The notes under the pieces: model-generated | Seen by the model: only the letters and a program-made list of their open reading frames with translations | Database searches by the model: none | Told to the model about the DNA's origin: nothing | Part shown: positions 1-7,644 of the stretch, one piece after another | Layout of the letters: each line of letters starts with the position of its first letter | How positions within the stretch are numbered: position 1 is the first letter of the stretch | IMG/VR virus record: IMGVR_UViG_3300032242_003379 | Location: 1-37,969 of that record | From: a virus | Direction: 5' to 3' (one strand) | DNA: 37,969 nt | Made by a program: the position numbers and the translations under genes

Positions 1-93
1 GTGACCTTCAGCCAATCATCGGCAAATCCGAGCGCGCCGTAGGCCAGCGTGACCAGCAGCACCGCCCATACCAGACCGTTGTAGCGCGCCAGC
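1..93 (-). CDS. mraY: MraY fragment (host DNA, phospho-MurNAc-pentapeptide transferase)
   Basis: Host DNA outside the phage. The minus strand encodes about 30 residues, including NGLVWAVLLVTLAYGALGF followed by ADDWLKV. This matches the MraY segment carrying the first catalytic aspartate pair, next to a membrane helix. MraY transfers phospho-MurNAc-pentapeptide to undecaprenyl phosphate at the inner membrane, making lipid I. The reading frame runs off the window on its C-terminal side and is cut by the phage terminus on its N-terminal side near position 93. MraY is normally essential and single-copy, so this junction is unlikely to represent a healthy lysogen. The assignment rests on a short segment but the motif is distinctive. 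Confidence 0.8.
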
Positions 94-140
94 TGACTTT
101 TGAATTCGTGCCATCTGGGTTTTGAAGAATCTTGGAATTC
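94..140. other. Phage right-end terminus with candidate transposase sites
   Basis: After the terminal TGAC, the heptamer TTTTGAA occurs at 98-104 and again at 120-126, exactly 22 bp apart. GAATTC occurs at 102-107 and 135-140. MuA-binding sites are about 22 bp long and sit in tandem at Mu ends, so these look like terminal binding sites. The stretch is clearly more AT-rich than the phage body. The other terminus has TTTAAATTC about 12 bp in, compared with TTTTGAATTC here. The role is inferred. Confidence 0.6.
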
Positions 141-147
141 AAAACCC
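117..147. repeat. Perfect 10-bp inverted repeat near right end
   Basis: GGGTTTTGAA at 117-126 and TTCAAAACCC at 138-147 are perfect inverted arms separated by 11 bases. The repeat lies 23-54 bp from the phage end and downstream of the endolysin stop. On the minus strand no T-run follows, which argues against an intrinsic terminator. It overlaps the candidate transposase sites, and a protein-binding role is more likely. Confidence 0.6.
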
Positions 148-199
148 TTTGTCACAGCAGCCTCTAAGACCGCTCTCATTCCTGCCTAAACAGCCCCTC

Positions 200-745
200 T
201 CAACGCACCATCGCACGGGCCTTTACCCGCACCTGGTCCACCCGTTTCAGCCACCCGCGGCCGAAAGCGCCAAAAGTGCTCAGCCCGCGGTAATAAGCAA
301 CGCGCGCGGCCGCCAGCCGGTCGACCAGGCCGCCGATGTCGTTAACCCCGCGCACCACCCGCAGCGTCGCCGGCCCGATCGCCCCATCCGGGAAGGCCCC
401 GACCGCGTCTTGCAGCAGCCGCACGGACCGCGCGGGCCCAGCATTCACCCCGAAATCGAACACCATCAGGTCCACGCCGGCCGGCAGGTCATCCCCCCGG
501 ACGGTGTTCCAGTAATGCGCGCGATAGATCGCCGCCGCTTCGCCCCGGCCCAGGTGGCGGACATCGTCCGTGCTGACCGGCGCATGCCGCCAGGCTGCCA
601 GCGTGCGGGCGGTAATACCCAGATTGGTGGCCCCGCCGGGGTCGCGCGGGTCGTTCACAAAGCCGCCCTCGGCGGCCAGGATAACCGATAGGCAAGCCTC
701 GAACCGAGAGGCGGGCGCCGCGCCGGCGGCTTGCGGGGCGCCCAT
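200..745 (-). CDS. Endolysin, GH108 N-acetylmuramidase with peptidoglycan-binding domain
   Basis: A 181-residue lysozyme that cleaves the glycan backbone of peptidoglycan at the end of the lytic cycle. The GH108 signature EGGF (catalytic Glu26) is followed by the NDPRDPGGATNLGIT pattern at about residues 30-44. A C-terminal binding-type segment contains DGAIGPATLRVV. There is no obvious signal peptide, so export would depend on the upstream holin. The start is one base after the holin stop (TAG, C, ATG). This is the last gene of the phage; only terminus DNA follows. Confidence 0.9.
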   Translation of the reverse strand: MGAPQAAGAAPASRFEACLSVILAAEGGFVNDPRDPGGATNLGITARTLAAWRHAPVSTDDVRHLGRGEAAAIYRAHYWNTVRGDDLPAGVDLMVFDFGVNAGPARSVRLLQDAVGAFPDGAIGPATLRVVRGVNDIGGLVDRLAAARVAYYRGLSTFGAFGRGWLKRVDQVRVKARAMVR

Positions 746-746
746 G

Positions 747-1178
747 CTATCGCCCCCGCGTCAGCGGCCGCAGGCTTTCGGTGGCGACGCCGCGGGCTTT
801 CTCGAAGCTGCGCAGCACGCCCAAGCCCAGCATGCCGGTCAGCAGCTCCCACAGGCTGCCATCCAGCGTGGGCAGGGGCGGCACCTTCAGCCCCCGCGCG
901 GCAAAGGCCCAGGACAGCAGGGGCACGGCCAGATATTGATAGGCCAGCGCGGCAGCGCAGACCCAGCCCACGGCCGGGCGCCAGCCCGCGACAAAAAGCG
1001 AGGCATTCTGCGCTTCCTGGGCATTGGCCCCGGTCTGTTGAGAATCAGAGGTCTGAAGCGCGGTCATCAGCTGCGCCTGCGCTTCGGCGGCAGCCTTGAC
1101 CCGGGCCTCGGGGTCTGGGATCAGCGCGGCGAGGCGATCCAGGATCGGCGCAAGCGCCGGCAGCAGCAAGGCGAGCAT
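747..1178 (-). CDS. Holin, three-transmembrane family
   Basis: 143 residues counted from the ATG at 1178, which has GGAG about 10 bases upstream; an in-frame TTG at 1205 would add nine residues. An N-terminal hydrophobic helix is followed by an Ala/Gln-rich soluble stretch. The family-like segment FVAGWRPAVGWVCAAALAY leads into a second helix pair, and another hydrophobic stretch lies near the C-terminus. This fits the 3TM holin family common in phages and gene transfer agents of alphaproteobacteria. It should form inner-membrane lesions that release or activate the endolysin encoded immediately downstream. Confidence 0.8.
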   Translation of the reverse strand: MLALLLPALAPILDRLAALIPDPEARVKAAAEAQAQLMTALQTSDSQQTGANAQEAQNASLFVAGWRPAVGWVCAAALAYQYLAVPLLSWAFAARGLKVPPLPTLDGSLWELLTGMLGLGVLRSFEKARGVATESLRPLTRGR

Positions 1179-1238
1179 CAGCGGCGTCTCCAGGCCTGAT
1201 ACCAAATCAATAGGTGAAGGGCGGCGGCGGCGAGTAGC

Positions 1239-1265
1239 CCCGCAGGCGCGGGCGTGCGGGCCCGC
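1239..1265. repeat. GC-rich double dyad between repeat protein and holin
   Basis: CCCGC-AGGC-GCGGG at 1239-1252 and the palindrome GCGGGCCCGC at 1256-1265 lie directly after the stop of the upstream gene. They could form an RNA hairpin limiting read-through into the lysis genes, but no U-run follows on the minus strand. On the plus strand the sequence resembles the dyad of the late-region element at 26874-26889, in the opposite orientation. Confidence 0.45.
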
Positions 1266-1266
1266 A

Positions 1267-1884
1267 TCAGGTGACGATGATCATCACCAGCCGGCCGCCG
1301 GTGTCCGGCACCAGCAGCACCAGGCTGCCCGAAAAGGTGTCCCGGCCGCCCTGAAGGCTGGCGCTGCCGCCGATCCGCGCGGCCAGCGCGGCCGCCAAGG
1401 CATCCGGGCCGGCCACCAGCGCGGCATTGGCGCGGGACAGCATTCCAAGCTGCGCGGCCAGGGCATCCGCCCGGGTCAGCAGCACGCCGGAGGCGCCGAT
1501 CCGCGCGGCCAGGGCGGCGGCTACCGTATCCGCCCCCGGCGAAGCGGCAACCGTTACCCCGATCCGCGCTGCCAGGGATGCGGCCATGGCATCGGCCACC
1601 GGGGCCAGTGCCGCAGTGCCGCTGATGCGGCCAGCCAGGGCGGCAACCAGGCTATCCGGCGCAGCAGTCAGCCCGGCGCTGGCAGCCAAGCGGACGGCCA
1701 GCGCGGCTGCCAGAGCGTCCGACCCGGGCTTCAACGTTCCAGCTGCCGCCACCCAGCCGGTCAGCGCGGCGGCCAGGGTATCCCGCCCGGTAGTGGCGAC
1801 GATTGCCGCCTGCAGGGTGGCGAGCCCCGTGGACGATATCTGGCCGGCAAGCGGCGCGCCAGCGAGAGGTGCAAGGCCCAGCAT
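1267..1884 (-). CDS. Tail/fibre-region protein built of 21-residue repeats
   Basis: 205 residues. From about residue 33 the protein consists of seven consecutive 21-residue units plus a partial eighth. Each has Asp at position 3 and a pattern like xxD-[AST]-[LMV]-A-A-x-L-x-x-R-[IL]; examples are GSDALAAALAVRLAAS and GPDALAAALAARIGGS. The unit is 63 bp at DNA level. The last unit grades into GRDTFSGSLVLLVPDTGG and ends with a hydrophobic tail. I do not recognise a named family. Its position between host-range genes and the lysis genes suggests a fibre shaft or structural accessory protein. The start overlaps the upstream stop (TGATG-like). Confidence 0.7.
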   Translation of the reverse strand: MLGLAPLAGAPLAGQISSTGLATLQAAIVATTGRDTLAAALTGWVAAAGTLKPGSDALAAALAVRLAASAGLTAAPDSLVAALAGRISGTAALAPVADAMAASLAARIGVTVAASPGADTVAAALAARIGASGVLLTRADALAAQLGMLSRANAALVAGPDALAAALAARIGGSASLQGGRDTFSGSLVLLVPDTGGRLVMIIVT

Positions 1885-2291
1885 CAGCCAGCCGCTTCGT
1901 CAGCCGTGCCATCTCGCTGAAGCTCGGCCGCACGCGCTGGCGTGATGGCGCCCACCTGCACAGCAAGGCCAAGCAGCTGCGGCATGCGCGGGCTATCGAG
2001 GTTGACCGTCGCGGTCGGCTCGGCAAGTTGGCACGCCAGCGCGTAGCCCAGCCTTGGGTTAGCCTGCATGCCGGCGTATTCGGTCGGCGTCAAGCGCGCG
2101 AGGAACGCGGCGAGGGTGATGACGCGGATAGTCGGCGCTTGCCAAATACCGTCCATCAAAACGGACCCAACCCTTTTGTCTCCGGGCTGTTCGGTGATAT
2201 CGATATATTCCGGAGGCAAACCCTCAAATGAGACGTTTGTCCAGATGCAGTCGAGCAGCTTGCCGCTTTGAATACGACCGTAGCAAATCAT
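1884..2291 (-). CDS. Fibre-region accessory protein, unknown
   Basis: 135 residues from the ATG at 2291, four bases after the upstream stop codon begins. The N-terminal half (YIDITEQPGDKRVGSVLMDG) resembles small proteins found beside tail fibres. The C-terminal half is helical, with TLAAFLARLTPTEYAGM and a late AITPARAAELQRDG. It might be a fibre assembly chaperone or cap, based on position and weak resemblance only. The 5' half is noticeably less GC-rich than the phage core, like the 3' part of the upstream fibre gene. Confidence 0.6.
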   Translation of the reverse strand: MICYGRIQSGKLLDCIWTNVSFEGLPPEYIDITEQPGDKRVGSVLMDGIWQAPTIRVITLAAFLARLTPTEYAGMQANPRLGYALACQLAEPTATVNLDSPRMPQLLGLAVQVGAITPARAAELQRDGTADEAAG

Positions 2292-2292
2292 G

Positions 2293-3306
2293 TCAAAACC
2301 CCAGCACAAGGACAGGAAACACAATTTCAGATCGACTCAATCCCGCCAGCGGTGTCGGAATAGACGCGGCGGGAGTGCTTGTGCTGGTCCAGACCACTGG
2401 GCCTTGGCTGAACGCATTCGCGATGGACGCAGCGCCTGTCAGATAGGGTTGAATAGGGCCGGCACCATATATGCCCCCACCGGCAGGCGCACCAAACGTT
2501 GTTATATTCATGTTTACGGTGGCACAAAAAACGACCCAAAACCGCCCTGATACAGATTGTCCGCCCGCTGGCAAAGTAATGGTATTTGTGCTGTTCGCAA
2601 CCGCAGTCATCGAAGCCTGGGAAAGAACCGCTGTTCCGGGCACTCCATTGTTATCTGCGACAACACCGGCCGCAATGCTGCCGCTGTTCGTTTGCGCGCC
2701 AATTTGCACGCTAATAGTTTTGAGCGTCGCCGTCCCAATGATGACAAACGGTATGAGATAAATTCTAGCTGCGCCTGTTAATCCGCCCGTTAGTGATCCC
2801 GGCATTGAATAATAGGCGCCGGATTGCGGCACTGGCGCAAACAACGCGCCGCTACTGACCGTCGCCCACGATGGGTTTGCGCTGGCGCCGCCGGTCTGTA
2901 GCACCTGCCCCGCCGTGCCCGGTGCGAGCGCGGCCCACGCCGCAGCGTCGCGATAAATTAGCGCGCCCTGGGTGGTGCTCAGAGCTTCCAGCATCGCGGC
3001 CACGCCATCGGCGGCCGTGGGCGTGATGAACACCTGGCGTGTGCCGCTGCCCCAGGACACCGCCGAGCCGGCATTGCTGCTGGCACGAATGGTGGTGCGC
3101 GCCAGCGTGTTAGCCGCCGCATTGTAAGTCCCAAGGCCGGTTTCCCAGCCGGCGCCGCTGACATCGAACGCCGCGTAGGGAACGACCGATCCTGTGCTCA
3201 GGGCTGCGGCGAAGGTTTGATAGCCAGCCACGGCGCCGCCCAGGACATAGGCCGCAGCCCCCAGCGTGGTGCTGGTTTCCTGAACGCGATCTACAACGAC
3301 CGCCAT
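2293..3306 (-). CDS. Tail fibre / host-recognition protein
   Basis: 337 residues. The N-terminal module (about 1-100: VDRVQETSTTLGAAAYVLGG, then GTRQVFITPTAADG) is a phage tail-region type seen at the start of variable fibre proteins. The centre is low-complexity Gly/Ala/Ser/Thr-rich, and the C-terminus is a beta-rich domain of about 170 residues. Base composition changes from about 2900 downward, where the C-terminal domain is less GC-rich. That fits exchange of a receptor-binding tip. Homology-based function is uncertain. Confidence 0.7.
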   Translation of the reverse strand: MAVVVDRVQETSTTLGAAAYVLGGAVAGYQTFAAALSTGSVVPYAAFDVSGAGWETGLGTYNAAANTLARTTIRASSNAGSAVSWGSGTRQVFITPTAADGVAAMLEALSTTQGALIYRDAAAWAALAPGTAGQVLQTGGASANPSWATVSSGALFAPVPQSGAYYSMPGSLTGGLTGAARIYLIPFVIIGTATLKTISVQIGAQTNSGSIAAGVVADNNGVPGTAVLSQASMTAVANSTNTITLPAGGQSVSGRFWVVFCATVNMNITTFGAPAGGGIYGAGPIQPYLTGAASIANAFSQGPVVWTSTSTPAASIPTPLAGLSRSEIVFPVLVLGF

Positions 3307-3309
3307 CTA

Positions 3310-3909
3310 TCAGGCCCCAAACGCGGTCAGGGTCAGGCTGTTCAGCGTGATCGACTGGCCGCTCACCACGTTGAAATTGTCCAGGGTCATTTCCGGCGTG
3401 AAAGTGATCGTCGCGCTGCTGGCGACGCCGGCCGTGCTGGGCGCGGACAACGTCACGGTGCTGCCGCTGATCGCCGCGACCGTGGCGCCGGACGGCACCC
3501 CGGTGCCGGACACGCCCATGCCCACCGCGATCTTCGTGGTGTCCACCGCGCTGCCAAATGTCAGCACGCCATTATTGGCCGCCGTCGCCGCGCTGGTGGT
3601 GAGGGCCTGCGCCATGCCGGCCAGCCCTTGCACATGGGCGGTGCCGCCGCTGGTGGCGGCCCGGAAGTACCCGATGGCGCCCGTATTCGCCGAAGCGGCG
3701 GTGGCCGTCGCGGTCCCGCTGAGCGTCATGGATCCGCTAGCCGGGGCGCTGTAAGTCAAGCTGGCGAAGGTCGCTACCAGCGTGCCGCTGGCGGCGGCGG
3801 CCACGTTTGCTGGCGCCGCCCCGGCATAAAGCAGGATCTGGCTGCTGGCGCCCAGCGTGGTGCTCAGGCCGGAAAGCTCGGCATTTCGGGCGGCTACGGA
3901 ATACTGCAT
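3310..3909 (-). CDS. Ser/Thr/Ala-rich structural protein in fibre cluster
   Basis: 199 residues, starting MQYSVAARNAELSGL. The sequence is almost entirely beta-prone, Ala/Thr/Ser/Gly-rich, with few charges (for example VGMGVSGTGVPSGATVAAIS). Such sequences are typical of phage fibre or virion decoration proteins. It sits between the large 720-residue fibre-region gene and the 337-residue fibre. I cannot name a family. Confidence 0.6.
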   Translation of the reverse strand: MQYSVAARNAELSGLSTTLGASSQILLYAGAAPANVAAAASGTLVATFASLTYSAPASGSMTLSGTATATAASANTGAIGYFRAATSGGTAHVQGLAGMAQALTTSAATAANNGVLTFGSAVDTTKIAVGMGVSGTGVPSGATVAAISGSTVTLSAPSTAGVASSATITFTPEMTLDNFNVVSGQSITLNSLTLTAFGA

Positions 3910-3923
3910 CGATCAGGTCCCTT

Positions 3924-6086
3924 TCATAGCTGTTTCAGCCGCACTTCAAGGCTGGCCTTCGTCCACGGGCTGGTGGCAATCACGCGCAGCCGATGCGTTC
4001 CTTCGGTCACCGGCAGGTCCGCCACCGGCGCGCCGGACAAGCTGGGCTGCACGCCGCCCGAAAAAGTGAAAGTGCCGATCGTCGTCCAGCTGGCGCCGTC
4101 CCACAGCTGCACCGCGGCCGCGCCGGTAATGGGTGTTTCAGCCAGCATGCTGCTGCCCACCAGCCCGGCCGGGATGCGGCCGCTGCTGGCCACGGGGAAG
4201 GCGGCGACCACCTGGTTCAGCGTGGGCGCCAGCTCGGCAAAGAACGTATAGGTCGCCTCGGTCCGCAGGCGGGCGGTATTCCTTACCCACGAGGTCGGTG
4301 CCAGCTCTTGGCTGTTGCTGCCCGCCGCCGGCGTGTAGTTCAGCCGCGCCACGCCATTGCTGGCGCCCAGCACGACATCGGCGGCTTTCCCCGGCATGGC
4401 CGTGGCAATCAGCTGGACCTGCCCGTTATCGGCCAGCACATCCAAGAACCCGGTGGCCGTGGCGGTTCCGAAAATATCCAGCAAGGTCCTGGCATAACTG
4501 CCATTCGTGAACCGATGGCCACCCAGCCCCTTTGCGTCGTAACCCACCGTCACGTCAGCCGCCGCGCCCCGTGCGGCCAGGGATGGCAACGCGCCCGCTG
4601 GCCCGCCGGCAAACTCTACCCAGGCCACGCTACCGGGCGTCCGTAGCACACGCACCGATTCCTGCCCCGGAATGCCATGCCCCAGAGTGACGAAGCCGTC
4701 CTGATGACTGACTGCCTGAACATCGGTGCCGGGGAAAAGCCCGAACAGGTACTGAACCGTGGTGCCGTCGTAGCCAACGGCAAACCGGATGGGGTAGGTG
4801 ATCGCGCCTTTCGCATTGTCGCTGTAGCTGAAGAAATCGTATCCCCAGCCTGCGCGGGCAAAAGCGCCGAGCGTTTCTTCCTTTTCCCCGGATCGCAACT
4901 GCACATGCCAGCCAGAGACCTGTTGATCGATATCCTGCTTTTGATCGAAGGCGACGCCCACCGCATTGCCGGGCGCAGCATCCAAGGTAAGGCTTGTGGG
5001 CGTGCCGGCCACCACCGAGTATTTCTGTCCAGCGAACCTCAGATAAGAACCACGGAAGGGGATGAATTTATCGCCCGACTTCCAGGTGACGGTGGTGCCC
5101 GATATGTCGCAAAAGCCTTGCGCCCGCGTGATAAGGTACGTCCATGTCCAGTTGGTTTGAGCTGCCCCCCAAGCTACAGGCGCGTCAGTCCACTGGCTGA
5201 CGGTGACTTCGGCCACATAACCCGCTGGCGGCGTGGCGGTGTTGATCGCCGTGATCTTGAAGCCGCCGATCACACCAATCAGCAGGGGATCGCCGATCCA
5301 TGCTGTCTGGGGCAGCAGGTTCGCAGTCTTGATCAGGACGCGATTCGTGCCGGCCGGCAAATCGCAGTCGCCCTGTGCCGGGTTGCCATAGATGTTGAAT
5401 TCGGTGCCGCCATACGGCTGGCCGGTCTGCAGCACCGTCCAGTTGGCGTGGCCGTCCTTCTTGAACCAGGCGCCTGCGGATTCTCCGGGACCTGTCCCGC
5501 CCAGCTGCAAGCCGGTTCCGTCGCCCATATTGGTGCCTACGCGCAGCACTGGGAAAGCCGTGTTTGCGCTGGGCAAGGACCCAAACGGCAGCGCCTTCAG
5601 CTCGCCGTTTTCCACCGCGATCAGGATCAGGCCGTCCGCGTGTTCGAAGACTGGCAAGTAACTCACGCGCCGTGCGGTGAAGGGGCCGCCCGAAGGGGTC
5701 ACCGGCGGGCCCAGATCGTCCATGACCAGCACAGGCCCCGGATCGCCAGGCACCACCTGCTGCGGTTGCGCCGCGAACTCCCTCTCCCGCACCGCCTCGC
5801 CAGGCGTCGCGCAGCGCCACTGCACGCCCCAGGTGCCGGGCACGTCCGCGGTCAGGTCGACGCGATAGCGGCCATCGGCATCCAGCCCGATTTGCTCGGG
5901 CGGCATGGTCACCAGAACACCATCCGGCCGCTTTACCGTGACGGTCAAGCCGCCCGGCTGGACCAGCGCGCCCGCTTCCGTGCGGAACCCGGCATGGGAC
6001 CGGATGGTCTGCCCGACCAGCACGGCAGGCCGGCGGGCGCCGGTGTCCGGGAAGAAGGTCAGCTCTATGGAAAGCGGCGTGACCAT
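3924..6086 (-). CDS. Large tail fibre / receptor-binding protein
   Basis: 720 residues from the ATG at 6086, which overlaps the upstream stop as TGATG; a longer reading frame begins inside the preceding gene and is not needed. The N-terminus (about 1-110) looks like an Ig-like structural domain with GGLTVTVKRPDGVLVTMP and WGVQWRC. The middle contains repeated aromatic beta-strand sequence, and the C-terminal ~100 residues (DGASWTTIGTFTFSGG) look like a beta-sandwich tip. No catalytic motif is recognised. Its size and place after a fibre assembly protein suggest the main host-recognition protein. Confidence 0.65.
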   Translation of the reverse strand: MVTPLSIELTFFPDTGARRPAVLVGQTIRSHAGFRTEAGALVQPGGLTVTVKRPDGVLVTMPPEQIGLDADGRYRVDLTADVPGTWGVQWRCATPGEAVREREFAAQPQQVVPGDPGPVLVMDDLGPPVTPSGGPFTARRVSYLPVFEHADGLILIAVENGELKALPFGSLPSANTAFPVLRVGTNMGDGTGLQLGGTGPGESAGAWFKKDGHANWTVLQTGQPYGGTEFNIYGNPAQGDCDLPAGTNRVLIKTANLLPQTAWIGDPLLIGVIGGFKITAINTATPPAGYVAEVTVSQWTDAPVAWGAAQTNWTWTYLITRAQGFCDISGTTVTWKSGDKFIPFRGSYLRFAGQKYSVVAGTPTSLTLDAAPGNAVGVAFDQKQDIDQQVSGWHVQLRSGEKEETLGAFARAGWGYDFFSYSDNAKGAITYPIRFAVGYDGTTVQYLFGLFPGTDVQAVSHQDGFVTLGHGIPGQESVRVLRTPGSVAWVEFAGGPAGALPSLAARGAAADVTVGYDAKGLGGHRFTNGSYARTLLDIFGTATATGFLDVLADNGQVQLIATAMPGKAADVVLGASNGVARLNYTPAAGSNSQELAPTSWVRNTARLRTEATYTFFAELAPTLNQVVAAFPVASSGRIPAGLVGSSMLAETPITGAAAVQLWDGASWTTIGTFTFSGGVQPSLSGAPVADLPVTEGTHRLRVIATSPWTKASLEVRLKQL

Positions 6087-6460
6087 CAGGCCGGCGGCGC
6101 CGGCCAGGTGATGGCGCCCGGCCAGCCGGGATGGCCGGGCAAGTCGCGCAACGCCTGCCGATACGCCCGCCAAGCTGCCCGCTGAGCGTCGCTCAGCGCA
6201 GCGTCGGGCAGCTGCGTCCAGTCGCTGGCCGCCAGCAAAGCGTCGCGTTTGCTTCGCAGGCTGGCCTCTGTAACCCGCTGCGGCGCCGGGGTCTGCGCCA
6301 TTGGGCCGTCAGGCCCTGGCACGATCTCCTGGCCGCTGGCTTGGCCGTGCATCAGCTCGGCGTACCGCTCCTCCGAAACCTCCACAGCATCGGCCGGGAT
6401 GGCGTTCCCGTGCACGTCGCTGCGATAGAAACTGCGGGTCGATCCGGAATGGAAGATCAT
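6086..6460 (-). CDS. Tail fibre assembly protein
   Basis: 124 residues from the ATG at 6460, three bases after the upstream stop. The N-terminus (EVSEERYAELMHGQASG) and the C-terminal signature (ASDWTQLPDAALSDAQRAAW, then RAYRQALRDLPGHP) are typical of the caudoviral tail-fibre-assembly/DUF4376-like family. These proteins chaperone folding and trimerisation of the neighbouring fibre. It lies directly after a short fibre gene, as in Mu and many other myoviruses. Confidence 0.85.
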   Translation of the reverse strand: MIFHSGSTRSFYRSDVHGNAIPADAVEVSEERYAELMHGQASGQEIVPGPDGPMAQTPAPQRVTEASLRSKRDALLAASDWTQLPDAALSDAQRAAWRAYRQALRDLPGHPGWPGAITWPAPPA

Positions 6461-6462
6461 GC

Positions 6463-7032
6463 TCACGCTCCCACGGCCAGGAACATAGCGGTGATGGTCG
6501 TTCCAGAATTCTTGCCCCGAACGCAGCCTGTAAATCCGCCCGCGTAAAGTCCGGACACCCATGCGCCTTCGTAGCCGGGCACCGATGCGATATCGATCGC
6601 CGTCGCTTGGACGACAAAACACTGGGTGTTGAACGCGATCGGGAACGTGACGGCGATGTTCGTCTTCTCGTAACCGAAGCCGTCATACGAGGTGGGGCTG
6701 CCAGAATACGTCCCCCATTGCAGCGTCAGGCCGGCCGGCAACACCATGAAACCGGTGGTGCCCAGCGACCTGTAGCTGCCGTTCATCATGCCGGGGAACA
6801 GGTTAGCCAGCGCCGCCACCAGCTGCGTGTTATTGGCCGCCGAAGGCACCTGGTTGCCGGCAAGAATCAGGTTAATCAGCTCTTCCTGAACGCCGTTGAA
6901 CCATTCGTAGCCCGGCACCGTCGCCGGCGCGCCGCTGCCAGGATTGCCGCCGCCGAAATACCCCGGCGCACCCGGCGAAGACGGCACCGCGGGCAGAGTG
7001 GTCACCGCCGTTGATCGCGTCACCCGTTGCAT
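6463..7032 (-). CDS. Short tail fibre with gp53-like C-terminal domain
   Basis: 189 residues. The N-terminal part has the WFNGVQEELINLI pattern common in short fibre proteins that follow the baseplate genes. The C-terminal ~90 residues (PAGLTLQWGTYSG, FPIAFNTQCFVVQAT, TAMFLAVGA) match the gp53-like fibre C-terminal domain that forms a receptor-binding trimer tip. The order baseplate gp48, fibre, fibre assembly is standard in Mu-like phages. Confidence 0.8.
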   Translation of the reverse strand: MQRVTRSTAVTTLPAVPSSPGAPGYFGGGNPGSGAPATVPGYEWFNGVQEELINLILAGNQVPSAANNTQLVAALANLFPGMMNGSYRSLGTTGFMVLPAGLTLQWGTYSGSPTSYDGFGYEKTNIAVTFPIAFNTQCFVVQATAIDIASVPGYEGAWVSGLYAGGFTGCVRGKNSGTTITAMFLAVGA

Positions 7033-7035
7033 AAT

Positions 7036-7644
7036 TCAGGCTCCGTAGGCGAAGATTGAGGTCAGATGCGCCGGGGTGGCGCGGCTAATCAGGCACTCCA
7101 TCGCGGCGTTCCCCCACGCGCGAAGCGGGGTGCCGCATCCGTCTTCACAAGTGGCATCCGTCACCGTGGCAGCGGGCGCCTGCACGGTGAACGCAAAGCG
7201 CCACGCCGCATCCATCACCGGGGTCTCGCAGGTGGCTTCGCAGGTCGCCTCGAAGCCCTCGGTGACCGTCACCTGCACGCCAATCGCCGCCGCCAGCGCG
7301 ACCACATCCGCCGGCCGGAAGGTCCGGCGGGCGGTGATACGCTGCATCACCAGGGCGCGGCGCTGCGCCAGGGTCAGCAGCGGGGTGCCGTCCAAGGCGA
7401 AGGCCGGGGCACAGGGGTCCGGCAGGCCGGCCAGGCGTTCCCAGTCCGGCAACAACTTGTCCGCTTGCCGCGGGTCGCTTTCGCTCACCAGCGCTTCGCC
7501 ATTGGCCTCGACCAGCGCCAGCTCGCCAGCCACGCCGGCCAGCAGGCCGGCAAAGCGGCTGCCGGCATCGGCCATGGGCAGCGCCTGGCCGCCGGCTGGC
7601 AGGGCCAGCAAAGCCTCCAGCACGGCGACGGGGGCGCGGGCCAT
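7036..7644 (-). CDS. Baseplate protein, Mu gp48 / YmfQ family
   Basis: 202 residues, starting immediately at the stop of the baseplate J gene. The family pattern shows in DPRQADKLLPDWERLAGLPD and the QRRALVMQRITARRTFRP segment near the middle. A Cys-rich stretch (EATCEATCE, then ATCEDGCG) near residues 132-170 is unusual and might form disulphides or bind metal. In Mu, gp48 completes the baseplate wedge between gp47 and the fibre proteins. Confidence 0.88.
   Translation of the reverse strand: MARAPVAVLEALLALPAGGQALPMADAGSRFAGLLAGVAGELALVEANGEALVSESDPRQADKLLPDWERLAGLPDPCAPAFALDGTPLLTLAQRRALVMQRITARRTFRPADVVALAAAIGVQVTVTEGFEATCEATCETPVMDAAWRFAFTVQAPAATVTDATCEDGCGTPLRAWGNAAMECLISRATPAHLTSIFAYGA

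Noticed and set aside
117-147. Intrinsic terminator for the late operon
   Set aside because: No U-run follows on the minus strand and the repeat overlaps the end-proximal repeats; a protein-binding site is more likely.
1294-1785. Possible CRISPR-like regular repeat
   Set aside because: The 63-bp periodicity is a coding repeat without unique spacers, and the units are diverged at DNA level while conserved at protein level.
4677-6185. Long plus-strand open frame opposite the large fibre gene
   Set aside because: It is Arg/Gly/Ala/Pro-rich with no recognisable domain, a typical antisense shadow of a high-GC gene; the minus-strand frame has coherent structure and operon overlaps.
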